The notes beneath the pieces are model-generated. The model was not told where the DNA came from. It made no database searches and was given only the letters and a program-made list of their open reading frames with translations. DNA of 64,000 nucleotides from positions 1,426,001 through 1,490,000 of the forward strand of contig NZ_OY771430.1 of NCBI RefSeq assembly GCF_963674565.1. Reading direction: 5' to 3'. Positions 35,557-44,885 of the stretch are shown here, in pieces (the stretch's first letter is position 1; each line of letters begins with the position of its first letter). The stretch is from an uncultured Carboxylicivirga sp. (lineage in GTDB: Bacteria; Bacteroidota; Bacteroidia; Bacteroidales; Marinilabiliaceae). A program made the translations under genes and the position numbers.

Positions 35557-38500
35557 CTAATTCTTATTCTTCCCAATCTCTTCTTTAATTCCAATAACAC
35601 CTTTAGCAATCTCCTCCATTTGAATTAACACATGGGCAGTCTGATTATTATCACCCATACCTTTAAGTTTATTATTACGAACATAGGTTTCTTTTAAATC
35701 CTTCCAACGAACTTTTTCGTCATCGGTAATCACACCATATATTTCTTTAAATTTTAAAATATTAGCTTCCGCACCACTGGTTAAGGTTTGTGCTTCATTC
35801 CGATAATGCGATAACATCAAAGTCTCCAGTTCCTGATCATTCATTACAGGTAGAATTTTTTCTGATATTTTATTCATATCACGATAAGATCCCTGTAATT
35901 TAAAAGGAGGTTCTGTACGGTATTCATCTGCCTGAGCAGCTGATGCTATGTATTCCAAATTTACTTTAAGAATAACATTACGGGCAACAATCAGTTTCTT
36001 TAAAACAGTAACATACTCATTTATCTCATCAGGCGTGTGGGCAGATTCAAATTCCAAACCATCTTTACGGCCTGTTTCTGCTATGGACATAAGGGTATAT
36101 AAATCTTTCTGACTCTTTGTTGCCAACTTATTTAATATCGGATTTGATGTCAATGAGTTTTCGATATAACTCATTTTAAATTCTTCATCAGAACCACCAA
36201 TAATATCCCCAATATTATAGATATCGGCACGGTTGGCGAGCATATCTGGAATTTTAAATTTCTCACCACTCTCGGTATATGGATTACCAGCCATCACCAC
36301 ACACACCTTCTTACCTCTGAAATCGTATGTCTTACTCTTTCCTTTGTATACACCTTCTACCTTACGCTGAGCATCACAAAGTGAGATAAACTTCTGCAAA
36401 AATTCAGGATTACAATGCTGAATATCATCTAAGTATATCATCACATTATCACCCATCTCAAAAGCCAGATTCAGTTTTTCCAATTCTTCACGGGCAGCAG
36501 CATTAGCAGCTTCAGAAGGATCGAGTGATGTAATTGCATGCCCAATAGAAGGTCCGTTGATTTTCATAAAGATAATTCCCAAGCGACTGGCCAGATATTC
36601 CATTAAAGTAGTCTTACCATAACCCGGAGGTGAAATTAATAGTAACATACCCATCAGGTCAGTACGTTTACCAGCTCCTTCTGCTCCAATCTGTTTAGCC
36701 AGGTTATTACCAATCAAAGGAAGATAAACCTTGTCAATCAACTTATTCCGGACAAAGGAAGTCAGCACACGGGGCTTAAATTCATTCAAACGTAAGTCAT
36801 CGGAACAGTCTTTCACCAATTGCTTTTTTAATAAATTGTATTGTTCATATTTTATGACACTATCTCCACTGAATGTTCTAAGTTTATCCATAAAACGATT
36901 AAAGTGGAAATCGTATTTCTGATCCTGAATAAGTTGATGGGAACCTCTCAACCCTACTAAAACATTATGCACCGGTTGATCAATAAGTTTTTTAGTTAGT
37001 TTTGAATCAAGTAAGAGTGTTATAGCTACTTCATTCAGATATTCTTCTGAATGTTTTTCCATATCCAGATAGGCTTTTACCCACTTACGAATCAAATGGT
37101 AGGAAGCTGTTTTATTATCTTCGAGCGGTTTGATGGATGCCTCATAGTTTTTGGTAGCTCTGTTTTTTCTCAAATAGGCAGTAAAACCATCTAACAAAGC
37201 AACTGCATCTTTAGAAATGATAAACTGATCAGCTTCGGCAATTTGATAAAACAGAAACTGTGCAGCATCGTTAATGATGGGTGCACAAAACAGATTTTCT
37301 TTTTCCTGAAACTCTTTCAATAAGGTTTCCAGTGTATCTATCAAGTAATCAAACTGCTTAGTCTCTGGAAAAACCTGCACTATTAAACCTGCACCTTTAA
37401 GGTAATTATTTAAATCTGTACGTAATTGATCATTGCAATACACATTCCAGAAATACTCTGCCATAGCACGGGCATCCGCTGAATAACGCAACAAACCTGC
37501 ATTGAAATACACATTCAGTAATTCTTTCAGAATGATTGCTGTATCCTCATCATGAATACCTTTAGCATAACCTTCATTGTAACGAACCGACATTGCCTGT
37601 TGCACATAGCCAACCAGGTCTTTCTGTTCCAAATCAGCTAATTCTTTCAACCCTATATGACCATTTTCCTTATTCGCAGCTGAATTATACAATAAATAAG
37701 CAAGATATTCTGATCGATAAACACGATCATTCTCCGAAGGAAGTAATTGATTCCAGATGGTTTTTGTAGCCTGAAAACCGGCATGGGTTACTTTCTCAAA
37801 AAAGTTGGTTCCTGTTAGATGATAATACATCTCTCCTTCTTTATTCACCATTGACAACTCTAATGGTTGAGTATTGACTGAGAATTTATGATTACCAAAC
37901 TTGATGATATTCGCCCCTTCTTCGAATAATTCCGTTTTATCTTTAATCTGACGAATGGTTTCTTCTTTCACCGACTTTAACTTACTCTCCAAATCATCAG
38001 CTTTAACGTTATCATCCAATCCTTTGAGTTGAGCAACCACATCACGCACCTTTTCTATCATCAGATCAGAAGCAAAATAGCCATTTACTTCATTTACATC
38101 TTTAAACTTCGACACTCTATTACGAATGGCTTTAAGAATTCTTTCGGCAGATGATTGCAATGATGTTGTTTTCCGGTTGCGTTCTTCAACCAGACTCAAT
38201 TTTTTCGATTCAAATGCGTTGTAAACCTGCTCACGCTTTTCGGTTATACCTTCCATGAACTCTTCAAAATCAGAGAACTTACCTTCCAGTTCTTCGAGCT
38301 GTACCATCAGCTTCGAAAGGTATTCATCTGCTTTACCAGGAGAATCACACAGGTCGATATAATTCAACATCCCCTGCTCTACCAATTTTAGTTGAGATGT
38401 AAATTCAGCTTTTGCTTCAACAGCTCTTAATCCTTTCCGTTGTTTTTTAAGTTCCGATTTAATAAGATTGAACTGTGAATATACACCCGAAATATTGTTT

Positions 38501-40458
38501 ATAATCTGGGTAGTTTGTGTAGCATCTTCTATTTTCAGGTTACTGACAATGTCAATCAACATCTCTAACTGTCCTGCAAGTTTCATTATCTCAGTAGAAA
38601 GATCATCTGCTTCACTAACCTTTTTAACCTTGGTAACATTTGTTCTGATCTCAGCTACTCTATCATCATATGATTTCAAAGCTTCATCGCGTAGGAGAAA
38701 AGTAACACAGTTTTGTGACAAACTTTGTGTTCTTTCTTCCACTTCCGATTCCAGTTTTTGTACAAAAACAAGGTCGACATATCGTAGTTCACGTAAAGTA
38801 ATAATTTCGCCACGTACTGTTCTTAAGGCAGCCAGCATTTCAACATATCTGTCGATGTGATTCATATTCTGCCTGTTCAGATGGCTAACTATCTCATTTA
38901 CTTTATCATCTGTTTCCTTAACTTTATCTTTTGTATTTTTTCTGATGTTGCGTACCTTTTCGTACTCAGTTATTGCCGAAAAAGCCGATTCTTTTATCTT
39001 CACTAGTGGTGATTTTATATCAAATGCATCTTCCTCAGCCAACCAGTAATAAGTATCCATCACATCGGTACATCGCTTTACCAAATCGCTGTACAAACCC
39101 GAATATGATTCATCTTTATTAACCAGTAGGATAACCTCATTACACTCGGCCATGGCTTTCACCACATCTTTGTTGCCGATCTTAAACAAACGGTTATTGT
39201 TAGTAGGCTGCTTCTGATATTCAACTGCCATAAAAGGTGTCTGCCACATTTGTATCACGTGATGACGTGTGGGTTCTTCAGGTTTCTTGAAATAACATAA
39301 TTCACCTGTTTCGAAAATTGAAAAACCGTTACAAATAATAGGTGTTTCTATTTTTTGATTGATAAGATTATATATCAAAAGTACATAAGCTCCTATTTCA
39401 CGATTATAAAAGGTATAAAGAAAATCCTCACCGTTTACCGATGCCACCTTTTTCTCGAACATCAGATCCTTAAAATCACTGTCGAATAATTTAAACTGAC
39501 CATTTTGAAGATAGTAACCATTGGCAAAAATGATTCCCTGGTTATCCGGCAATAAAACGCATGAATCTTCCAGAGCATCAATTCTTTTAACTTCCTTAAC
39601 CTTTGAGTTATATACAAAATAGCGGTATTCTTTCTCCTTATATGGGAGAATTCGAATCACAACCAGGTTACCTATAATGGCATAATCAATATCAGCATCA
39701 TCCAATGTTTGATCTTTCACATCCACTTCTTCGGCATATATACCCATACCACTATTGGTATTATCTTCGATCTTAAAGGTAATATCGCCTCCAACAGCTT
39801 CAACGAAAACAATATCTTCAATAGAAACGTGTGGAAATTCACCATACACGTATTGTTCCCGACTGGCTTTTTTCCATTGAAATTCATGCTGATCCGGGAA
39901 AACGAATTCATGTGTACTTCTGTTTCCCTTATATTCTAATGTTTCACCCTTTACCAACCATTTAAAGGCTTTGATATCATCAATATTTTTTCCTGTTTGG
40001 AAAACCATAAATAAATGCGGGCCAATGATAGCAAACTTACGGAATTGGGTTTCTTTATAGTATTCGTAAAGATTTTCAAAATCAGCAACAAACTGTTGGT
40101 CGCCGATTATATTCATGTTTTTTTGCGTGAATTTATGTTCTTTGAAATCATAAACACTGAAAACGTCATCCAACGATGTTTTGGATTTTAATCCCATGGT
40201 AACATTATACCCAAACAACATTGTTTCACCAAGTGCCACCATATCTGAAGGCGTACAGTTATTGTTAGTATTGATTCGATCAGTGGCAATAAGGGTACTT
40301 TCAATAGATCCAAATACCTCTTTACGTGCTGTGTTCAGCTTTTCCAATCGCTGGTTCAGGTCATCAGCATTCTTTCGAAGTCGGTTCTTAATAATCTCGT
40401 AAGTTCCTTCTTCGAGTTGTTCTTTATTCTTGGGGCTGGTATTTTGATTCTCAGACAT
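35557..40458 (-). CDS. Giant AAA+ ATPase of the PspA/flotillin cassette
   Basis: The protein is 1633 aa, often auto-named DNA repair ATPase in Bacteroidota without evidence for repair. Residues about 50-450 look like a beta-propeller-like N-terminal region. About 470-870 are long coiled coils (EKVRNIRKNTKDKVKETDDK, LESEVEERTQSLSQN). About 1255-1480 is an AAA+ module: Walker A PGYGKTT (G1279-T1284), Walker B IYLDDIQH (D1344-D1345) and a sensor/arginine region with AGNPYTESGEKFKIPDMLANRAD. The AAA type resembles MoxR-like remodelers. It is the last gene of a run with YjfI-like, PspA, YqiJ-like and flotillin genes. I infer that it remodels the PspA/flotillin membrane assembly. The spacer from flotillin is 141 bp, so a separate promoter is possible. 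Confidence 0.75.
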   Translation of the reverse strand: MSENQNTSPKNKEQLEEGTYEIIKNRLRKNADDLNQRLEKLNTARKEVFGSIESTLIATDRINTNNNCTPSDMVALGETMLFGYNVTMGLKSKTSLDDVFSVYDFKEHKFTQKNMNIIGDQQFVADFENLYEYYKETQFRKFAIIGPHLFMVFQTGKNIDDIKAFKWLVKGETLEYKGNRSTHEFVFPDQHEFQWKKASREQYVYGEFPHVSIEDIVFVEAVGGDITFKIEDNTNSGMGIYAEEVDVKDQTLDDADIDYAIIGNLVVIRILPYKEKEYRYFVYNSKVKEVKRIDALEDSCVLLPDNQGIIFANGYYLQNGQFKLFDSDFKDLMFEKKVASVNGEDFLYTFYNREIGAYVLLIYNLINQKIETPIICNGFSIFETGELCYFKKPEEPTRHHVIQMWQTPFMAVEYQKQPTNNNRLFKIGNKDVVKAMAECNEVILLVNKDESYSGLYSDLVKRCTDVMDTYYWLAEEDAFDIKSPLVKIKESAFSAITEYEKVRNIRKNTKDKVKETDDKVNEIVSHLNRQNMNHIDRYVEMLAALRTVRGEIITLRELRYVDLVFVQKLESEVEERTQSLSQNCVTFLLRDEALKSYDDRVAEIRTNVTKVKKVSEADDLSTEIMKLAGQLEMLIDIVSNLKIEDATQTTQIINNISGVYSQFNLIKSELKKQRKGLRAVEAKAEFTSQLKLVEQGMLNYIDLCDSPGKADEYLSKLMVQLEELEGKFSDFEEFMEGITEKREQVYNAFESKKLSLVEERNRKTTSLQSSAERILKAIRNRVSKFKDVNEVNGYFASDLMIEKVRDVVAQLKGLDDNVKADDLESKLKSVKEETIRQIKDKTELFEEGANIIKFGNHKFSVNTQPLELSMVNKEGEMYYHLTGTNFFEKVTHAGFQATKTIWNQLLPSENDRVYRSEYLAYLLYNSAANKENGHIGLKELADLEQKDLVGYVQQAMSVRYNEGYAKGIHDEDTAIILKELLNVYFNAGLLRYSADARAMAEYFWNVYCNDQLRTDLNNYLKGAGLIVQVFPETKQFDYLIDTLETLLKEFQEKENLFCAPIINDAAQFLFYQIAEADQFIISKDAVALLDGFTAYLRKNRATKNYEASIKPLEDNKTASYHLIRKWVKAYLDMEKHSEEYLNEVAITLLLDSKLTKKLIDQPVHNVLVGLRGSHQLIQDQKYDFHFNRFMDKLRTFSGDSVIKYEQYNLLKKQLVKDCSDDLRLNEFKPRVLTSFVRNKLIDKVYLPLIGNNLAKQIGAEGAGKRTDLMGMLLLISPPGYGKTTLMEYLASRLGIIFMKINGPSIGHAITSLDPSEAANAAAREELEKLNLAFEMGDNVMIYLDDIQHCNPEFLQKFISLCDAQRKVEGVYKGKSKTYDFRGKKVCVVMAGNPYTESGEKFKIPDMLANRADIYNIGDIIGGSDEEFKMSYIENSLTSNPILNKLATKSQKDLYTLMSIAETGRKDGLEFESAHTPDEINEYVTVLKKLIVARNVILKVNLEYIASAAQADEYRTEPPFKLQGSYRDMNKISEKILPVMNDQELETLMLSHYRNEAQTLTSGAEANILKFKEIYGVITDDEKVRWKDLKETYVRNNKLKGMGDNNQTAHVLIQMEEIAKGVIGIKEEIGKNKN

Positions 40459-40513
40459 AAAATCAAGTGTTAATTATTGGCCAGAACGACCATCATACAC
40501 AATTGTACAATCA

Positions 40514-40530
40514 GTTTAATTCAATTAAAC
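40514..40530. repeat. 17-bp palindrome before the giant ATPase gene
   Basis: gtttaatt-c-aattaaac (8+1+8, perfect) lies 56 bp upstream of the giant ATPase start. A longer hairpin (aaaggaacg / cgttccttt, 40540-40579, 22-nt loop) lies between it and the flotillin stop. They could be an operator and a weak terminator or attenuator. AT-richness makes chance symmetry possible. Confidence 0.35.
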
Positions 40531-40599
40531 CATTGGTTTAAAGGAACGATTCTCAGCCAAAACTAAAAACCGTTCCTTTTTTTGAAGTATTATTTGCGT

Positions 40600-42735
40600 T
40601 TAGATTAAGCCTAAACTTTTAGCGGTGCTGTTTGAAACACCTAAACTTCTGGCAATACCACTTAAACTAGTAAGCATATTACCGGTTTTTTGATCGGTAT
40701 TTTTTTCCATCATCTGGGCAATCAAAGCACTTATACTTAGGTTGCGTACATCTTCTGATGAGATACCAAACTGGTCTACAAAACTTGCAAACTGATCTTT
40801 AAAACTCTTTCCATCTGGACTATCAAAGAAATGATCCTTGATATCACTGATGATTTTACTGTTATTAACTACTTTATCGATTTGTTTACCCTGAGTGATA
40901 GATCCGATAATCTTATCGAAGAACATGGTTTCACCACCAACGATATCAATATTGGCAGCTTTAAGAGCTTCGGCGATAACCTGTGCCTGAGCATCTGCAA
41001 TACCTTTCTGAATATTGATACGTGCCAGTTCAAGCTCTTTTTCCATATCCAGTTTCAACTTGAACTCTTCGTGGTCGCGACCAACGGCATCCAGTTTCTT
41101 CATGGCCATACCTTTCTCTTCGATACCTTTCGCCTCTACAGCATAACGTTCGTCAAGAACTTTATTTTCAGCCTGACCTTTTTGAGCTTCAGCAGTAGCT
41201 TTTGCTTTAATTACTTCTGCTTCTGATTCACCTACTTTCTGGATTGATTCAGCTTCTGCTTCTGCCCTTGCTTTTGTTCCTTTAGCTTCAGCCTGAGCTT
41301 TCAGCTCCATTACACGAGCCTCATTAACACCTTGTTTTTCCATGGCATCTGCTTTGGCTTCAATAACCTGAGCTTCAGCAACACCCATTGCAGCTTCTTC
41401 AGCAGCTTTTGCTTCAGCCATAATTTTAGTAGCCTCAGCCTTCTTACCAGCTGCTTCAAATTCAGCTTCTGCGTCAATTAATTTAGTTTTAGCATTGTGT
41501 TCTGCCGCATTCTTAGATGCCTCAGCAGCTTTAATTTCACGAACAAATGCTTCTTCTGCATCCATTTCAGCTTTGGTAATAGCTACCTTTTTAGCCCTGT
41601 CGGCAGCTGCAAACTCTTGAGTATCCTTAATTTTCTCCTGTTCAGCAACCGTTGCTTTTTCAACTTCAACACGTTCGCGAATAACTTCCTGGATTTGCTT
41701 TTTCTGCACTTCCACTTCTTTCTCTTTCGCTATCTGAGCCAGAGTAACCACTTTTTCACGTTCCGTTTGTTTTAAAGCACGCTCTTGTTCTACAGCTTCT
41801 GTCTCAACCGCCTCAACTCTTTCACGGTTTTTCTCAGCAATAACAATCTGACGTTCTTTATTCTTTTCAGCAACAGCCACTTCTTCTTCCGTTGCTATGC
41901 GAGCCTTTTCTGCTATCAGGCGTTGCTCGTGTGCAACCTTGGCAACTTCTGCGGCCTGACGATCTTTGATATTGGCAACTTCTCTTTTTTGATTTTCCTC
42001 TGTTTCAGCTAACTGACGCTCCAATTCCAAAACGGTTTCGCGTGCTTCCACATCCTGCTTGGTGATGGTCTTTTGCTTATCGCGTTCGATCTGGTTCGAC
42101 AGAATCTTTTGTCTGGCTGTTAACTCCACAATCTTCTTGATACCTTCCGCATCCAAAATATTGTTTTCTGATAGAGACTCTAATGGAGTTTGTTCTAGGA
42201 AGTCAATGGCACAGTCATCCAAAATATAACCGTTTAAGTCGGTACCAATAATATTTAAGATTTCGTGTTTAAATTTCTCTCGGGAGTTATACAACTCAAC
42301 AAACTCAAACTGCTTACCAACGGTTTTTAAGGCCTCCGAAAATTTAGAATCAAATAATTCAACCAAGGCTTCCTGATCAGATGCACGTTTACATCCAATT
42401 GATTGAGCAACCTGAATCACATCTTCTTCGGTTTTATTCACTCTTACAAAAAAGGCAACCTTAATATCTGCACGCATATTGTCCTTACAGATCAAACCTT
42501 CTTTACCTAAACGCTCAATAACAACCGTTTTAAGTGTGATATCCATAATCTCCATTCTATGCAGAACAGGAATTACAAACAAACCATTGAAGGAAACTTT
42601 TGTACCTCCCTGGCCGGTTTTCACCAAGGCCTGACCTTGAGTAGCTTTCTTATAAGTTTTAATAAATAAGGCAACAATACCTATTAAAACAATTACAATT
42701 AAAAAAGCTAACGAATAACTTAATGACTCTAACAT
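40600..42735 (-). CDS. Flotillin-like SPFH protein (YqiK type)
   Basis: The protein is 711 aa. It has an N-terminal membrane segment (about residues 8-26), an SPFH/PHB domain (about 30-210, starting QGQALVKTGQGGTKVSFNGL), a very long alanine/glutamate-rich coiled coil (about 215-560, KAEATKIMAEAKAAEEAAMG type) and a C-terminal region (QFGISSEDVRNLSISALIAQ). Flotillins organise membrane microdomains. The upstream OB-fold membrane protein gene ends 3 bp before this start, matching the E. coli yqiJ-yqiK pair. I infer it scaffolds the PspA and ATPase proteins at the inner membrane. Confidence 0.88.
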   Translation of the reverse strand: MLESLSYSLAFLIVIVLIGIVALFIKTYKKATQGQALVKTGQGGTKVSFNGLFVIPVLHRMEIMDITLKTVVIERLGKEGLICKDNMRADIKVAFFVRVNKTEEDVIQVAQSIGCKRASDQEALVELFDSKFSEALKTVGKQFEFVELYNSREKFKHEILNIIGTDLNGYILDDCAIDFLEQTPLESLSENNILDAEGIKKIVELTARQKILSNQIERDKQKTITKQDVEARETVLELERQLAETEENQKREVANIKDRQAAEVAKVAHEQRLIAEKARIATEEEVAVAEKNKERQIVIAEKNRERVEAVETEAVEQERALKQTEREKVVTLAQIAKEKEVEVQKKQIQEVIRERVEVEKATVAEQEKIKDTQEFAAADRAKKVAITKAEMDAEEAFVREIKAAEASKNAAEHNAKTKLIDAEAEFEAAGKKAEATKIMAEAKAAEEAAMGVAEAQVIEAKADAMEKQGVNEARVMELKAQAEAKGTKARAEAEAESIQKVGESEAEVIKAKATAEAQKGQAENKVLDERYAVEAKGIEEKGMAMKKLDAVGRDHEEFKLKLDMEKELELARINIQKGIADAQAQVIAEALKAANIDIVGGETMFFDKIIGSITQGKQIDKVVNNSKIISDIKDHFFDSPDGKSFKDQFASFVDQFGISSEDVRNLSISALIAQMMEKNTDQKTGNMLTSLSGIARSLGVSNSTAKSLGLI

Positions 42736-42738
42736 TCT

Positions 42739-43437
42739 TTAGATTTTATAGGGTTCTACTAAATAACATTTCTTTTCAGGAATAAATTCGATAATCAATG
42801 CGGTATCACCTTTATCCAAGATTATCGAATCTTCTTTGGTTAAAATATTTACTCGGTATGTATTACCATCTTTTTTTATTTCTGCCTGACCAAATCTTTC
42901 ATGACTGGCTTGCATTAATACGGTACATACTTTGCCTGTGTATTTAAAATGATCGTCATCATTTTTCTTCATCTTTTCAAAAATAGCGGCAATAGGAGTT
43001 GTTAATACTTTGGATACTATCAAACTTAAAACAACATTGGGGATTAATGCTACTGATGAAATCAAGAAGGAACTATTATGAAGGTAATGATTAAAGAGGA
43101 TTGAAATTACCCACATTGGGATAATCAGGAAACTTAACCATACCATAAAGGGAATCTTGCCTAGGTTGAAGAAGGTCAATATGGAGTTGAGAAAGGCAAC
43201 TGAACCAATGTCATGTGCTTCCACGTCAGTATCTACATCAGCATCGGCGTCAATATCTACATCAGCTTCAACATCCACGTCTACGTCTACATCAACATCG
43301 GTATCAAAATCGACATTGATAACATCCATATCCATGGCTCCAATAATGACAAATATCCAGTAGACCAGTATCAACAGTAGTAAAACAGTGGGTATAATAT
43401 TCACCCCTGAAAACGCAGCTTCAAATAGTTCCTTCAT
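42739..43437 (-). CDS. YqiJ-like OB-fold membrane protein with Asp-Val repeat tract
   Basis: The 232-aa protein has TM helices at about residues 14-32 and 82-110 and 120-145, followed by a C-terminal OB-fold-like domain (KYTGKVCTVLMQASHERFGQ, ...KDSIILDKGDTALIIEF). The pattern matches the YqiJ/OB-fold partner of flotillin. Unusually, residues about 36-70 form a strongly acidic tract of alternating D-V and D-A pairs between the first two helices (DTDVDVDVDVDVEADVDIDA-like), predicted on the non-cytoplasmic or loop side. Such a stretch could bind divalent metal. It lies directly before the flotillin gene and after a terminator-like hairpin. Confidence 0.75.
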   Translation of the reverse strand: MKELFEAAFSGVNIIPTVLLLLILVYWIFVIIGAMDMDVINVDFDTDVDVDVDVDVEADVDIDADADVDTDVEAHDIGSVAFLNSILTFFNLGKIPFMVWLSFLIIPMWVISILFNHYLHNSSFLISSVALIPNVVLSLIVSKVLTTPIAAIFEKMKKNDDDHFKYTGKVCTVLMQASHERFGQAEIKKDGNTYRVNILTKEDSIILDKGDTALIIEFIPEKKCYLVEPYKI

Positions 43438-43524
43438 GAGTTAGGGTATTATTTTAGTTAAGTAGTTAAAAGCCGTCGGTCAACAGGTCATCTCTGTTAA
43501 CACATAACCAATAACTTATCTATA

Positions 43525-43558
43525 AAAATGAGGTTAATGCTCATTAGCACTAACCTCA
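43525..43558 (-). terminator. Terminator or attenuator inside the PspA cassette
   Basis: On the minus strand TGAGGTTA / TAACCTCA (8 bp), extended inside a 1x1 mismatch by TGCT / AGCA-type pairing, is followed by TTTTTA. It lies 6 bases after the pspA stop and before the YqiJ-like start at 43437, so it could separate or modulate expression of the two halves of the run. Confidence 0.65.
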
Positions 43559-43563
43559 ATCTA

Positions 43564-44280
43564 CTATTCTTCTTTTTTACCAGCAGCTAGTTTTTCTTTT
43601 AATTTGGCCAAAGATTCAGAAGCTTCAGCTTTTTTAGTTCCACCTAATGCTGAATCAATTTCATCATCCAAGGATTTAGATTCGGTAGCAATATCTCCAT
43701 AAGCTTCAGCCAAAGCTTCTTCCTGGTTTACTTTTTCTTTCATCTTTTCAAGCATACTGATAGTACTTCCTGAATCGATTTGAGCCATTTGCTTATTAAT
43801 ATTTTTAGTAGCCTTACTTACTTTAACTCGAGCTTTTAAGGTACGAAGCTCATTTTCATAAGTGCTAATTTGCGAACGTAACTTTTTAATATTGGCATCT
43901 AACTGTGCGATGTTTTGATCAAATTTTTCAACTTCTCTTTGTTTATCTGATGCAAAAGCAACACATTCTTCTTTTTTAGTTAAAGCTTCCGTAGCCAAAC
44001 GATCAGCTTCTTCTGATGAAATTTCTCCAGTTTCCGCTTTCTTTAATAAAAGAATGGCTTTATTTTCATAATCTTTTGCACGGTTACGATTGGTTTCCAT
44101 ATCGTTTCTTGAACGAATGGATAATGCCTTTACTTCAGCAAAAGCCTTTAAACTTTCATCAAGATGTAGTTTAAGATCCCTGATACCTTGCTCAGTCATC
44201 TTAATCGGATCTTCTAATTTATCTATTGCTGAATGAGCCTCAGCTGTTCCTATTCTGAATAATCTGCTAAATACGTTCAT
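43564..44280 (-). CDS. pspA: PspA/IM30 family protein
   Basis: The 238-aa protein is almost entirely amphipathic helix and coiled coil. Its N-terminus (MNVFSRLFRIGTAEAHSAID) has the usual membrane-binding helix, and the DPIKMTEQGIRDLKLHLDES block is diagnostic of PspA/IM30/Vipp1. PspA oligomers stabilise damaged inner membranes and act in the phage-shock response. The canonical partners PspF, PspB and PspC are absent. Instead a YbjN-like gene precedes it with a 4-bp overlap (ATGA), and YqiJ-like and flotillin genes follow. The C-terminal about 20 residues are lysine/glutamate rich. Confidence 0.88.
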   Translation of the reverse strand: MNVFSRLFRIGTAEAHSAIDKLEDPIKMTEQGIRDLKLHLDESLKAFAEVKALSIRSRNDMETNRNRAKDYENKAILLLKKAETGEISSEEADRLATEALTKKEECVAFASDKQREVEKFDQNIAQLDANIKKLRSQISTYENELRTLKARVKVSKATKNINKQMAQIDSGSTISMLEKMKEKVNQEEALAEAYGDIATESKSLDDEIDSALGGTKKAEASESLAKLKEKLAAGKKEE

Positions 44281-44684
44281 GATACTAATTCTTTTGAGGA
44301 TAACTTAATAATTTCTTCTGCATACTCACTTAATAAAAGACTTAGTGAGTTAATTGAACCTTCCAGTTCATTAAGATCAAGATTTTCTATCTGAAGTGTA
44401 TCTCTGAAGATAACCTTATGTCCGCTTTCATCTAAAACAAAAGCTCCATGAACGATATCCCGGTTTTTCATTAATAATTGTTTAAATACACTCAGACTAT
44501 CTTCCTCGATCTGAAAAATAAATTGCTCCATAATAAGGATAGGGTCAGCACAACCAAGAACCAAATTTGCAATACCTTCTTCTGGTTTATTGACTACAAA
44601 AACACCATCTTCTTCGTGTTCTGTTACAATCTCACAGTTTAGTTCCAACAGGTAGTTTTTTACTTTTTCAAAATATTTGTCCAT
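44277..44684 (-). CDS. YjfI/YbjN-like chaperone-fold protein
   Basis: The protein is 135 aa from the ATG at 44684; the upstream in-frame ATG (44750) adds a basic stretch unlikely to be translated. The pattern, YFEKVKNYLLELNCEIVTEH, then GVFVVNKPEEGIANLVLGCA, is that of YbjN/Tir-chaperone-fold proteins, including the YjfI (DUF2170) partners encoded beside PspA paralogs. Its stop overlaps the pspA start by 4 bp, so it is the first gene of the cassette and its translation is coupled to pspA. It is transcribed from the promoter at 44838-44868. A chaperone or regulatory role for PspA is inference. Confidence 0.7.
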   Translation of the reverse strand: MDKYFEKVKNYLLELNCEIVTEHEEDGVFVVNKPEEGIANLVLGCADPILIMEQFIFQIEEDSLSVFKQLLMKNRDIVHGAFVLDESGHKVIFRDTLQIENLDLNELEGSINSLSLLLSEYAEEIIKLSSKELVS

Positions 44685-44833
44685 TGTCGAGTGATTTAAA
44701 CTAATTTTTCGGGATTTGAATTTAAATAATTTTCCTTTTTCATAAAGCACAAATTGTTAATTTAAATATATTCTAAGAAAAGGTTAAAGTAATTAGCAAT
44801 TCTCATAATTATTTTTTTATTTTGACAATCACA

Positions 44834-44868
44834 TTAGCAAATATAAACACAAAAATCATATTTGCAAA
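44834..44868. promoter_or_regulatory. Divergent face-to-face promoter with palindromic operator
   Basis: Minus strand: TTTG (44868-44865), 19 nt, TATATTTG (44845-44838), a perfect Bacteroidota promoter for the cassette. Plus strand: TTAG (44834-44837), 19 nt, CATATTTG (44857-44864), a near-consensus promoter for the regulator gene. Both overlap an 8-bp inverted repeat, gcaaatat-N13-atatttgc (44837-44865). A dimeric XRE repressor bound there would block both directions. Confidence 0.7.
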
Positions 44869-44885
44869 TTATATTAGCATTATTT

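Noticed and set aside
35557..40458. DNA repair role for the giant ATPase
   Set aside because: The common name rests on weak similarity; context with PspA and flotillin points to the membrane and no repair domain is visible.
40540..40579. Hairpin aaaggaacg / cgttccttt as a strong terminator of the flotillin gene
   Set aside because: The 22-nt loop is long and the minus-strand tail TTTAAACC is a poor T-run; the T-rich tail is on the plus strand, where there is no gene.
43157..43363. Plus-strand ORF rich in Ser/Thr repeats
   Set aside because: It is the complement of the Asp-Val tract of the YqiJ-like gene.
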